Of a DNA stretch of 41,687 nt, positions 32,126-38,276 are shown piece by piece. Below the pieces are notes generated by a model. That model had not been told where the DNA came from. It saw nothing but the letters and a program-made list of their open reading frames with translations, and did no database searches. Source of the DNA: a virus. Numbering within the stretch: position 1 is the first letter of the stretch; each line of letters opens with the position of its first letter. Position numbers and translations under genes: made by a program. The stretch is from positions 1 to 41,687 of IMG/VR virus record IMGVR_UViG_3300020125_000374; one strand, given 5' to 3'.

Positions 32126-32454
32126 GCATCGCCTCGATCTTCATCCTCCTCGTCGCCTTCGCCATCATCGCCCTGCCCGTGATGATCGTCGCCAGCTGGT
32201 TCAGGACGGGGCCCGTCCTCTTCTGCGCCGATTGCGGCACCGAAGGCAAGGCCAAGCTGCAGGCGCAGGGCTCGTTCCTCGTCGAGGTGTTCCTCTGGCT
32301 GATGCTGATCGTGCCCGGCTTGATCTATTCGCTCTGGCGCATGTCGTCGAAACGCAAGATCTGCCCCCGCTGTGAGAGCCAGCACCTGATCCCGGCCGAT
32401 TCCCCCATGGCGAGGAAGCTGCGCGCCGATCTGGCGCCAAAAATCGCCGCCTGA
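32122..32454 (+). CDS. Zinc-ribbon membrane protein coupled to the repressor gene
   Basis: The 110-residue protein has two membrane helices (about 4-27 and 52-73) and two CxxC pairs (CADC at about 35-38 and CPRC at about 81-84) that may bind zinc on one face of the membrane. Its ATG overlaps the repressor stop (ATGA), so it should be made in the lysogen. Prophage membrane proteins expressed with the repressor often exclude superinfecting phages; that role is inference. I do not recognise a precise family. Confidence 0.65.
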   Translation: MSIASIFILLVAFAIIALPVMIVASWFRTGPVLFCADCGTEGKAKLQAQGSFLVEVFLWLMLIVPGLIYSLWRMSSKRKICPRCESQHLIPADSPMARKLRADLAPKIAA

Positions 32455-32479
32455 TTCATCGGCAAAAGTTCACATCCTG

Positions 32480-32510
32480 TTGACAACCGAGTAAACACTG
32501 TGTTTAGAAT
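32480..32510 (+). promoter_or_regulatory. Promoter P2 (rightward operon promoter)
   Basis: TTGACA (32480-32485) is followed by TAGAAT (32505-32510) at 19-base spacing, with TTTAGA at 17-base spacing overlapping. The spacer contains operator O2. It lies before the long rightward operon that includes the methyltransferase, the DGR and the integrase. Confidence 0.75.
32491..32507. promoter_or_regulatory. Operator O2 (TAAACAC-T-GTGTTTA)
   Basis: The 15-base core TAAACACTGTGTTTA (32492-32506) is a perfect palindrome with a single central base, matching O1 in the repressor region. The repressor or Cro-like protein should bind here and control P2. Confidence 0.75.
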
Positions 32511-32542
32511 GCGCCCCGTTGGCATCGCCATAGGGGGCGCAG

Positions 32543-32878
32543 GTGGCACGCAAGGGCAGGGGAGCACGGCGGGGCACTGACCCCGTCTACGCGGCCGAAC
32601 ACGACGCCCTGCCGCGCGTCGTGGCGCTGAAGGGCGGTCACACCGCCATCGTCTTCGCCGGCGGCCGCAAGTGGCTGCACGCCGTGGCGATGGACCAGCC
32701 GATCGGCATCGTCACGCTGCCGATCGCGAACGACTTCGACACGCTCGAGCTCAAGGGCAAGCCCTATCCGGTGCGCCGAGCGGCGCGCATTTATCTCCGC
32801 TCACCCATCGTCAAAACCGAGCGCGCGAAGCGCGTCCTGCGCGCGCTCGCGAAGGGCACGACCGAGGTCCTCGCATGA
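32543..32878 (+). CDS. First gene of the rightward operon, unknown function
   Basis: The 111-residue protein starts at GTG 32543 with AGGGGGC upstream. It has a basic start (ARKGRGARR), a beta-rich centre (TAIVFAGGRKWLHAVAMDQPIGIVTLPIAN) and a basic helical end (TERAKRVLRALAKGTTEVL). It is the first gene under P2. No family is recognised. A part of this gene is repeated downstream at 32889-32926. Confidence 0.6.
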   Translation: MARKGRGARRGTDPVYAAEHDALPRVVALKGGHTAIVFAGGRKWLHAVAMDQPIGIVTLPIANDFDTLELKGKPYPVRRAARIYLRSPIVKTERAKRVLRALAKGTTEVLA

Positions 32879-32888
32879 AGACCTTGGG

Positions 32889-32926
32889 CCAGCCGATCGG
32901 CATCGCTGCCGATCGTCAACGACTTC
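32889..32926 (+). repeat. Partial repeat of the first rightward gene
   Basis: CCAGCCGATCGGCATCG here is identical to 32695-32711, and the next 20 or so bases match 32716-32736 with two changes after a short gap. It lies between the first rightward gene and the lipoprotein gene and seems to be a remnant of local duplication. Confidence 0.6.
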
Positions 32927-32949
32927 TTCGTCAACCACAGGAGAGAAAC

Positions 32950-33153
32950 ATGAAACGCATTCTCTGCGCGCTGTTCGCGCTCGTCCTCGTCGTGCTCGCC
33001 GGCTGCGCCATCACGCCGGACGAGAAGGTGGTTTGCCCGGGCACCGGCGGTGAGGACTCGACGTTCCGCTGGCACATGAGCTGCGGCCAGCCGGGCATCG
33101 CCGACTTGAGCGAACCGCGCGTGCTCGCGCGCAGCTGCTCGGCCGGCTGCTAA
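32950..33153 (+). CDS. Small lipoprotein
   Basis: The 67-residue protein has a clear lipoprotein signal (KRILCALFALVLVVLAGC, cysteine at residue 19) and a short mature part with five further cysteines ending RSCSAGC. The ATG at 32950 has a strong AGGAGAGAAAC site. The frame is also open from ATG 32875, but the signal peptide fixes the start. It may modify the lysogen's envelope; no family is recognised. Confidence 0.68.
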   Translation: MKRILCALFALVLVVLAGCAITPDEKVVCPGTGGEDSTFRWHMSCGQPGIADLSEPRVLARSCSAGC

Positions 33154-33157
33154 GGCC

Positions 33158-33436
33158 GTGACCATCCGCAGCGGCCTGCGCTACGCCTTCGTCGCACTCT
33201 TGACGCTCTTCGCGCTCGCCTGGGTGATCGACATCGCGCCGCGCCTGCCGCTGTGGCTGAAGCCCGGCGGCCTCTCGAACGTCCACACGTCTGTACCCGG
33301 GCTGAACTGCCCGGCGCCGAGCCCGCTGCAGCAGCTGCACATCGTCGTGCATGACACCGGCACCGAGCTCGTCGGCTACTGCCTCTACATCACCGCACGC
33401 GGCGAGTACACGCGCCGCACCGTGGACTTCCGTTGA
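33158..33436 (+). CDS. Small membrane-anchored protein of unknown function
   Basis: The 92-residue protein starts at GTG 33158, five bases after the lipoprotein stop. One hydrophobic helix (about 9-24) suggests an uncleaved anchor, followed by an extracytoplasmic domain with two cysteines. The middle (NVHTSVPG) contains a copy of the dispersed element (33281-33296). No family is recognised. Confidence 0.58.
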   Translation: MTIRSGLRYAFVALLTLFALAWVIDIAPRLPLWLKPGGLSNVHTSVPGLNCPAPSPLQQLHIVVHDTGTELVGYCLYITARGEYTRRTVDFR

Positions 33437-33447
33437 GGCGCCGCCCC

Positions 33448-33711
33448 GTGGACGAGCTCCTCAAGATCCGCCACGCGATCCTCGGCAAAAGCGAAATGCT
33501 CGACATCGAGCGCGCCGAGATGGTGCGGCAAGAACGCGATCGCACGCGCGTCATGCTCGGCGCGCACGGCCTGGCCACCGCGAGCTTCGCCACCGGGCGC
33601 GACCCGAAGTGCCAGAACTACCTGGAGTTCCAGCGCATGGCCGACCGCATGCGCGCCGGCGGCTACCACGCCCATCGCCGCCGCACCGGGCACGACGCGG
33701 TGGACAAATGA
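33448..33711 (+). CDS. Small helical protein of unknown function
   Basis: The product has 87 residues and is charged and mostly helical (ERAEMVRQERDRTRVMLGAHG). The GTG at 33448 is preferred; a TTG at 33433 overlaps the previous stop and would add five residues. The end overlaps the next gene start by four bases (ATGA). No family is recognised. Confidence 0.58.
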   Translation: MDELLKIRHAILGKSEMLDIERAEMVRQERDRTRVMLGAHGLATASFATGRDPKCQNYLEFQRMADRMRAGGYHAHRRRTGHDAVDK

Positions 33712-34046
33712 ACTCGCGCACCGCGCCCCCGCCAGTCGGCGCGCTCGCCGACGCGCTCGATCCCTGGACGCATCAGCGCGCCTGGTGGGGCGGCTACTCG
33801 CTCCTGCGCATCATCGACCTCGACGCCGGCACGGACGAGTTCGTCGTGCTGCGCCCGAAAGGCCTCGCCGACTTCCGCGACCTCGAGTGGAACGGCCGCA
33901 CGCTGATCCTGCCCGAGCGCGCGCGCACGCTCTACGAGACGGCCGAGATCCTCGGCCGCGCCGACGAGCGCTACCGCGCAGCGCCGCCCAATCCAAAAAC
34001 AACGCGCCTCAGCGCGGTCGACCGTGAACGAGCGCTCCGAAGCTGA
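33708..34046 (+). CDS. Phage protein of unknown function
   Basis: The 112-residue protein is soluble with a mixed fold; FVVLRPKGLADFRDLEWNGR and the following strands and helix look folded rather than random. It overlaps both neighbours (ATGA at the start, 23 bases at the end), consistent with a tightly packed accessory operon. No family is recognised. Confidence 0.6.
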   Translation: MNSRTAPPPVGALADALDPWTHQRAWWGGYSLLRIIDLDAGTDEFVVLRPKGLADFRDLEWNGRTLILPERARTLYETAEILGRADERYRAAPPNPKTTRLSAVDRERALRS

Positions 34047-34269
34047 CCCGCTCGCCGATGCCCACGCACTTGCCAAAGCGCACCGCCTTTTCATCGTCGA
34101 GCGGCACGACCGCGTCTACGACCGCGAGGCGTGCCGCTACGTTCAGTTCACCATCTGGATCGTCTATCGCCGCGCGGCCGCCGGCTGCGACCGCGGCGTG
34201 CGCCTCGGCAAGCGGCGCAATCCGGCCGCGCTCCTCCGCTTCATTCGCCAGCTCGTCCCGGCGGCCTGA
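34024..34269 (+). CDS. Small protein of unknown function
   Basis: The 81-residue protein starts at GTG 34024 inside the previous gene. It is beta-helical in outlook (FIVERHDRVYDREACRYVQFTI), basic, with two cysteines. No family is recognised. Confidence 0.55.
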   Translation: MNERSEADPLADAHALAKAHRLFIVERHDRVYDREACRYVQFTIWIVYRRAAAGCDRGVRLGKRRNPAALLRFIRQLVPAA

Positions 34270-34270
34270 C

Positions 34271-34417
34271 GTGCGCCGGTTCTTTCTTCGCCTCCTCGCG
34301 TGCCTGCGCCATCGGCGCGCGCGCTACGGCTCGAGCCCCGCGCGCGGCCTCGGCGGCTGGACGAGCCGCGCCGACGCCGAGGGCAACGTCCAGGTCCTGC
34401 CCGGGCGCCGCCGGTGA
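34271..34417 (+). CDS. Very small basic protein
   Basis: The 48-residue product starts at GTG 34271, one base after the previous stop, and overlaps the next gene by four bases. It is arginine-rich with one hydrophobic start (RRFFLRLLACLRH). Support comes only from tight packing between two genes and the lack of any other use for these bases. Confidence 0.42.
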   Translation: MRRFFLRLLACLRHRRARYGSSPARGLGGWTSRADAEGNVQVLPGRRR

Positions 34418-34800
34418 AATACACGCTCCTCATCTTCGCCGCCACCTGGATCTCGGTGTTCACGCTCGGCCTGCAGAGCCTGAACGTCAACCAGGGTCAC
34501 TACCTCGCTGCCGCCGTCACCAGCTTCTTCATCGGCACCGGCCATATCCTGCTTTACAAGTTCATGCCGGGCGCCGACCTGGTCGAGCTCGCCGCCTACT
34601 ACCTCGGCGGCATCACCGGCATCACCGCCTCGATCTGGTTCCACAAGCGCGCGAAGGTCTGGCTCGCCGCCTGGCGCGCGCGACGCGGCGCGACGCAGCG
34701 ACCGCCGAAAGCACCACCGCCGCAGCCGCATCGGCGGCTGCCTGACGAGCACTGCGACGTCGCTCACTGCGGCGCGATCAAACCAAACGACACCCACTAA
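34414..34800 (+). CDS. Small membrane protein of unknown function
   Basis: The 128-residue protein starts at GTG 34414. About three hydrophobic segments (about 4-18, 28-48 and 57-74) are followed by a basic, proline-rich tail. It may be an inner-membrane protein; no family is recognised. Confidence 0.58.
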   Translation: MKYTLLIFAATWISVFTLGLQSLNVNQGHYLAAAVTSFFIGTGHILLYKFMPGADLVELAAYYLGGITGITASIWFHKRAKVWLAAWRARRGATQRPPKAPPPQPHRRLPDEHCDVAHCGAIKPNDTH

Positions 34801-34814
34801 GAGGGAGAACAACA

Positions 34815-35261
34815 ATGCAAGACCAGATCCTCGCCGCATTGAAGAAGCGGGGCGCCCCCATGAAGCCGGGCGATCTCGCAGCCGCGCTCGACGTCACGAC
34901 CAAGACCCTCCGCACCCATATCGCGCCGCTCCTCGAGGAGGGCGCCGTCAAGGCCGCCGGCAAGACCGCCGGCCGCTTCTACGGCCTGCCCGACATGGCG
35001 TTCGCTGCCGCCGAGTCTGCCCCCCCCCAGCTGCGCAAGCCGAAGAAGCACGCGGCCAAGGGCAAGCACAAGGCCAAGCGCCGCGCGAAAGCCCAGCGCG
35101 CAAGCGCGCGCCCCGCCGCGGCGCCGGCGCAGGCCGAGCGCTTCCTCGCCACCGTTGACGTGAACTGCAACCTCGTGATCGTGACCGGCGCCATCCACGT
35201 CTTCACCGAGGAGCAGACCGAGCAGATCGCGACGCTCCTCTTCAATCACTGGAAGGAATGA
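34815..35261 (+). CDS. Winged-helix DNA-binding protein
   Basis: The 148-residue protein has an N-terminal winged helix (ILAALKKRGAPMKPGDLAAALDVTTKTLRTHIAPLLEEGAV, about 5-45), a lysine/arginine-rich linker (about 73-97), and a C-terminal beta-helical part (FLATVDVNCNLVIVTGAIHVF). AGGGAGAAC precedes the ATG. A run of nine C bases (35020-35028) lies in the linker and might slip. It could regulate the accessory operon. Confidence 0.65.
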   Translation: MQDQILAALKKRGAPMKPGDLAAALDVTTKTLRTHIAPLLEEGAVKAAGKTAGRFYGLPDMAFAAAESAPPQLRKPKKHAAKGKHKAKRRAKAQRASARPAAAPAQAERFLATVDVNCNLVIVTGAIHVFTEEQTEQIATLLFNHWKE

Positions 35262-35274
35262 CTTCGGCAAGCCG

Positions 35275-36306
35275 ATGGTGCGCGGTGCCTATTACAACGA
35301 AATCGACCGGTACTGCGCCCAGTGGCTTCGCAACCTTATCTCCGCGGGACACATAGCGGCAGGCGACGTAGATGAAAGAGACATCAGACTTGTTCAACCC
35401 GCCGATCTTGTCGGATATGCCCAGTGCCACTTCTTCGCAGGAATCGGCGTCTGGAGCGAAGCGCTCCGGCTCGCGGGATGGCCGGACGATCAGCCAGTCT
35501 GGACCGGAAGCTGCCCCTGCCAGCCGTTCAGCACCAGCGGGCGGCGCAAAGGGCATGAGGACGAGCGCCACCTATGGCCGGCTTGGTTCGGGCTCATCCG
35601 CGAGTCGCTCCCTGTCGTGTGCTTTGGCGAGCAGGTTGCAGACGGTGACGGAGAAGCTTGGCTCGACCATGTGGGAGCAGACCTGGAAGGCCTCGCGTAC
35701 ACCATCGGGGCGGTATCTGCCGCGGCATGTGGTTTCGGTGCGCCGCACGAGCGCCTCCGACTTTTCTTCGTGGCCGACACCAGCGAATCACGAGTTCGAG
35801 ATCAGGGATGTGGATCGGATGCTGGCGAGGAGAGCCGAGGTGAAGAGCAAGGGCATCAACGGCAATGGCTTCGGCATGACGTTGGGGATGGCGACCATGG
35901 CATGGCTGAGCTCATGGCCAACACCTCAAGCGCACGATGCGACAGGGGCCAGGACGCCGGAGCAGCCAGGGGAAGCGAACCTCAACGAGAAGGCGCTGCT
36001 CTCGACCTGGGCGACGCCGACCGCCAGGGACTACAAGTCGGACCGAGGGCAAAAAACGGACGCCGAACAATACGGGGAGAAAGGACTCCCGCTGCCCCGC
36101 CAGGCGCTGTTGGCGGATTCTGGTCAAACGCGCAGCTTGTTTATTGCGCGGACGAGCGGTGGCGGGCAGTTGAACCCGGCACATTCCCGCTGGCTCATGG
36201 GGCTCCCTCCAGAGTGGGACGCCTGCGCGCCTATGGCAACGCGATCGTCGCGCCGGCCGCCGCTGAGTTCATCCGAGCCTACATCGACACCAGGAAGGCA
36301 GCATGA
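35275..36306 (+). CDS. C5 DNA cytosine methyltransferase
   Basis: The 343-residue protein has the C5 methyltransferase motifs: CHFFAGIGVWSEALRLAGW (motif I, binds AdoMet), TGSCPCQPFSTSGRRKG (motif IV, catalytic Cys82), GAPHERLRLFFVA (motif VIII region) and GRLRAYGNAIVAPAAAEFI (motif X). The part between motifs VIII and X is the short target-recognition part. Methylating phage DNA would protect it from host restriction. A second gene is overprinted on nearly its whole length in the +1 frame. Confidence 0.85.
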   Translation: MVRGAYYNEIDRYCAQWLRNLISAGHIAAGDVDERDIRLVQPADLVGYAQCHFFAGIGVWSEALRLAGWPDDQPVWTGSCPCQPFSTSGRRKGHEDERHLWPAWFGLIRESLPVVCFGEQVADGDGEAWLDHVGADLEGLAYTIGAVSAAACGFGAPHERLRLFFVADTSESRVRDQGCGSDAGEESRGEEQGHQRQWLRHDVGDGDHGMAELMANTSSARCDRGQDAGAARGSEPQREGAALDLGDADRQGLQVGPRAKNGRRTIRGERTPAAPPGAVGGFWSNAQLVYCADERWRAVEPGTFPLAHGAPSRVGRLRAYGNAIVAPAAAEFIRAYIDTRKAA

Positions 36307-36316
36307 CAAAGAGTAG
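35372..36316 (+). CDS. Overprinted gene inside the methyltransferase gene
   Basis: The 314-residue protein is encoded in another frame over the methyltransferase. It starts MKETSDLFNPPILSDMPSAT, is serine-rich at first, has TWKASRTPSGRYLPRHVVSV, two SWPTP-x-A-x-D-like motifs (about 137 and 180) and ends with GGGQLNPAHSRWLMGLPPEW. I recognise this protein pattern from other phage genomes where it also lies over a methyltransferase gene, so it is probably real. Its function is unknown. Confidence 0.65.
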   Translation: MKETSDLFNPPILSDMPSATSSQESASGAKRSGSRDGRTISQSGPEAAPASRSAPAGGAKGMRTSATYGRLGSGSSASRSLSCALASRLQTVTEKLGSTMWEQTWKASRTPSGRYLPRHVVSVRRTSASDFSSWPTPANHEFEIRDVDRMLARRAEVKSKGINGNGFGMTLGMATMAWLSSWPTPQAHDATGARTPEQPGEANLNEKALLSTWATPTARDYKSDRGQKTDAEQYGEKGLPLPRQALLADSGQTRSLFIARTSGGGQLNPAHSRWLMGLPPEWDACAPMATRSSRRPPLSSSEPTSTPGRQHDKE

Positions 36317-36596
36317 CGATTCCACAACGGACAAGGTCGCCCACGTCACGCGCGCCGGCCAGACGCGAGAGCACACCTGCCACTGGCCAGGCTGCACGCT
36401 GCAGGTGCCGCCGGCGCTGTGGGGATGCAGGCCGCACTGGTACCGGCTGCCGCAAGCACTACGCAGCCGGATCTGGCGCAGCTATCGCATCGGCCAGGAA
36501 CGTGACGGCCGCCCATCGCGCGGATACCTCGAGGTCGCCCAACAAATCCAGCAGTGGATCCACGACAACTACTTCACCAACGAAAGGCTTCCATGA
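36303..36596 (+). CDS. Phage protein with Cys/His cluster
   Basis: The 97-residue protein has HTCHWPGCTLQVPPALWGCRPHW, where Cys and His residues could bind zinc, then LPQALRSRIWRSYRIGQE. The pattern is common in phage accessory regions. It overlaps the first DGR target gene (ATGA) and the previous genes, so it is part of the same operon. Its function is unknown. Confidence 0.65.
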   Translation: MTKSSDSTTDKVAHVTRAGQTREHTCHWPGCTLQVPPALWGCRPHWYRLPQALRSRIWRSYRIGQERDGRPSRGYLEVAQQIQQWIHDNYFTNERLP

Positions 36597-37012
36597 CCAC
36601 CGCCACCGCGCGCCGCACCAAGAAGACCGCCACCGCAGCCGCCGCCTCCACCGCTGCAGGGCTCCCGCTCCCCGCGCTCCTGAAGGGCGAGATCTACATC
36701 GGCGCCATCATCGGGCCAGACGGCCGCGGCGAGCACGTGATCCTGCTGCCCGGCGACCAGGAGGAGATCACCTGGAAAGACGCCTTGGCCTGGGCGAAGA
36801 AGCAGGGCGGCGACCTGCCGAACCGCGTCGAGCAGGCGCTGCTCTTCGCGCACCACAAGAAGGAGTTCACCAAGAACGCGTACTGGTCGAACACGCAGGG
36901 CGCCGACGACGAGCGCTATGCCTGGTGTCAGGGCTTCTACTGGGGCGATCAGGGCTTCTACTACAAGGACTACACGCTCAGGGCTCGCGCGGTCCGCAGA
37001 GTGCCCGTTTAA
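36593..37012 (+). CDS. DGR target protein 1 (C-type-lectin-like, DUF1566-like)
   Basis: The 139-residue protein has a low-complexity N-terminus rich in Thr, Ala and Lys (1-23), then a C-type-lectin-like domain (about 30-139) with ILLPGDQEEITWKDALAWA, GGDLPNRVEQALLF and YWSNTQ, as in DUF1566-like DGR targets. The variable repeat VR1 covers codons 102-136, almost to the stop, as in classic DGRs. The ATG at 36593 overlaps the previous stop. The domain should display a variable ligand-binding face; its target is unknown. Confidence 0.88.
   Translation: MTTATARRTKKTATAAAASTAAGLPLPALLKGEIYIGAIIGPDGRGEHVILLPGDQEEITWKDALAWAKKQGGDLPNRVEQALLFAHHKKEFTKNAYWSNTQGADDERYAWCQGFYWGDQGFYYKDYTLRARAVRRVPV
36896..36999 (+). 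repeat. DGR variable repeat VR1
   Basis: The 104-bp repeat matches the template repeat at 38173-38276 with 14 differences. Thirteen of them fall on template adenines (A to G, or A to T), one is C to T. Changed codons are 2, 11, 13, 15, 18, 20, 21, 23 and 26 of the repeat. The last 26 bases are identical to the template. Confidence 0.95.
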
Positions 37013-37038
37013 CCATTCCAAGCCGGAGGCTTTCAAAA

Positions 37039-37548
37039 ATGAAAATTCTCGACCTCTCCCCCGAGCAGCTCGCGCAAGAAGTGACGCTCGTGCTGCCGCT
37101 CTCAGCCGTGCTGCGCCTCGGCGAAAGCGAACGAGCACTGCGCACCGAGGCGCTCGCCACCGCGACCGGCGCGCGTGTGGCCTTCCACGAGGACTTCGCG
37201 CCCGAGATCGGCGCCGAATGGCTGGGCGGCAAGTTCGCCGGCCTCTCGTTGCATGAAGGCAAGCCGGTCGCGCTCATCCTGCTCCCCGGCGAGCGCGATG
37301 ACATCACCTGGAAGGACGCGCTCGCGTGGGCCGAGGAGCAGGGCGGCGTGCTGCCCTCGCGCATCGACCAGCTGGTGCTCCTGCAAAACCTGAAGCCCGA
37401 GTTCAAGCAGGAGGCCTATTGGTCCTGCGAGCAGAACGCCGACGACGAGCGCTATGCCTGGTACCAGTACTTCTCCTGGGGCCCTCAGAGCTACTGCGGC
37501 AAGGACAACACGCTCAGGGCTCGCGCGGTCCGCAGAGTGACCATTTGA
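37039..37548 (+). CDS. DGR target protein 2 (C-type-lectin-like, DUF1566-like)
   Basis: The 169-residue protein has an N-terminal domain of about 75 residues not found in target 1, then a C-type-lectin-like domain that is clearly paralogous (ILLPGERDDITWKDALAWA, GGVLPSRIDQLVLL, YWSCEQ). VR2 covers codons 132-166. The ATG at 37039 has GCCGGAGG nine to sixteen bases upstream. The two targets share the C-terminal fold but differ in the N-terminal part, so they may be displayed in different places. Confidence 0.88.
   Translation: MKILDLSPEQLAQEVTLVLPLSAVLRLGESERALRTEALATATGARVAFHEDFAPEIGAEWLGGKFAGLSLHEGKPVALILLPGERDDITWKDALAWAEEQGGVLPSRIDQLVLLQNLKPEFKQEAYWSCEQNADDERYAWYQYFSWGPQSYCGKDNTLRARAVRRVTI
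37432..37535 (+). repeat. DGR variable repeat VR2
   Basis: The 104-bp repeat differs from the template at ten positions, all of them template adenines. Changed codons are 13, 15, 18, 20, 21, 22 and 23. The end of the repeat is identical to VR1 and the template, and VR1 and VR2 stay alike for about 20 more bases beyond the repeat. Confidence 0.95.
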
Positions 37549-37554
37549 CCATTC

Positions 37555-37971
37555 ATGGCTGATCTCTTCGATCAACCCGGCGCCGCGCCAGCGGCGCCGG
37601 CCGCGCGCAAGCCCCTCTCGCTGCATAGCGATACGGACATCTACCGCGCCGTCACCGAGCTCGCGAAGTTCGTCACGGCCGCGGCCGCGCACATGCGCCG
37701 CGACGTGAAGCCGCTGCTCGGCAAGATGCTGATCGACGAGACGGTGTGGATGAGCGTGCTCATCCTGCGCGCCAACAAGGCGCGCGCCGCCGCCAAGCTG
37801 CCGCACCTCGAGGAGATCCTGGAGCAGACCGAGCTCGTGCAGGTGACGCTGCGCCTCGCGCGCGAGTGCCGCTACCTGCCGAACAAGGTGTTCGAGGCCT
37901 CCGTGCCGCTCACCGCGTCCGTGGCCCGCCAGGCCACGGCGCTCAGGAATCATTTTGTCGCCGCACCGTAG
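37555..37971 (+). CDS. avd: DGR accessory protein (Avd-like four-helix bundle)
   Basis: The 138-residue protein has a short Pro/Ala start, then helices with DIYRAVTELAKFVTAAAAHMRR, LLGKMLIDETVWMSVLILRAN, LPHLEEILEQTELVQVTLRLA and YLPNKVFEASVPLTASVARQ. This matches the Avd-type four-helix bundle that binds the reverse transcriptase and is needed for cDNA synthesis. It begins six bases after target 2 and lies just before the template repeat, in the order target-avd-TR-RT of the Bordetella phage DGR. Confidence 0.82.
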   Translation: MADLFDQPGAAPAAPAARKPLSLHSDTDIYRAVTELAKFVTAAAAHMRRDVKPLLGKMLIDETVWMSVLILRANKARAAAKLPHLEEILEQTELVQVTLRLARECRYLPNKVFEASVPLTASVARQATALRNHFVAAP

Positions 37972-38172
37972 TCGCCTGTTGCGCGAGCGTCACGGCGCTC
38001 GCGCCCGAGCATCGATCTCTCTGGTCGCGCCGCTGGCCAGCACCCTGGCCACCGACACGCGCACAACGGATACGGCCGGCCCCGCCGGCGCGTCCGGCGC
38101 AGTCGACGCGCTGAACGACCTGCCGCTCTTTGCAGGCCCTCGGCACGCCGATGTGGCAGCCGCGATCGACCG

Positions 38173-38276
38173 CAGAACGCCGACGACGAGCGCTATGCCT
38201 GGTACCAGAACTTCAACTGGGGCAATCAGAACAACTACAACAAGGACAACACGCTCAGGGCTCGCGCGGTCCGCAG
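38173..38276 (+). repeat. DGR template repeat TR
   Basis: The 104-bp template holds 31 adenines, many in AAC or AAT codons in the target frame (codons 2, 13, 15, 18, 20, 21, 23 and 26). These are the positions that vary in VR1 and VR2. It lies between avd and the reverse-transcriptase domain. The 3' end (26 bases, GC-rich) is identical in TR, VR1 and VR2 and should act with its flank as the initiation site for mutagenic homing. Confidence 0.95.

Noticed and set aside
37015-37035. A BPP-1-type hairpin after VR1
   Set aside because: AAGCC-GGA-GGCTT forms only a 5-bp stem, contains the ribosome-binding site of target 2, and has no counterpart after VR2.
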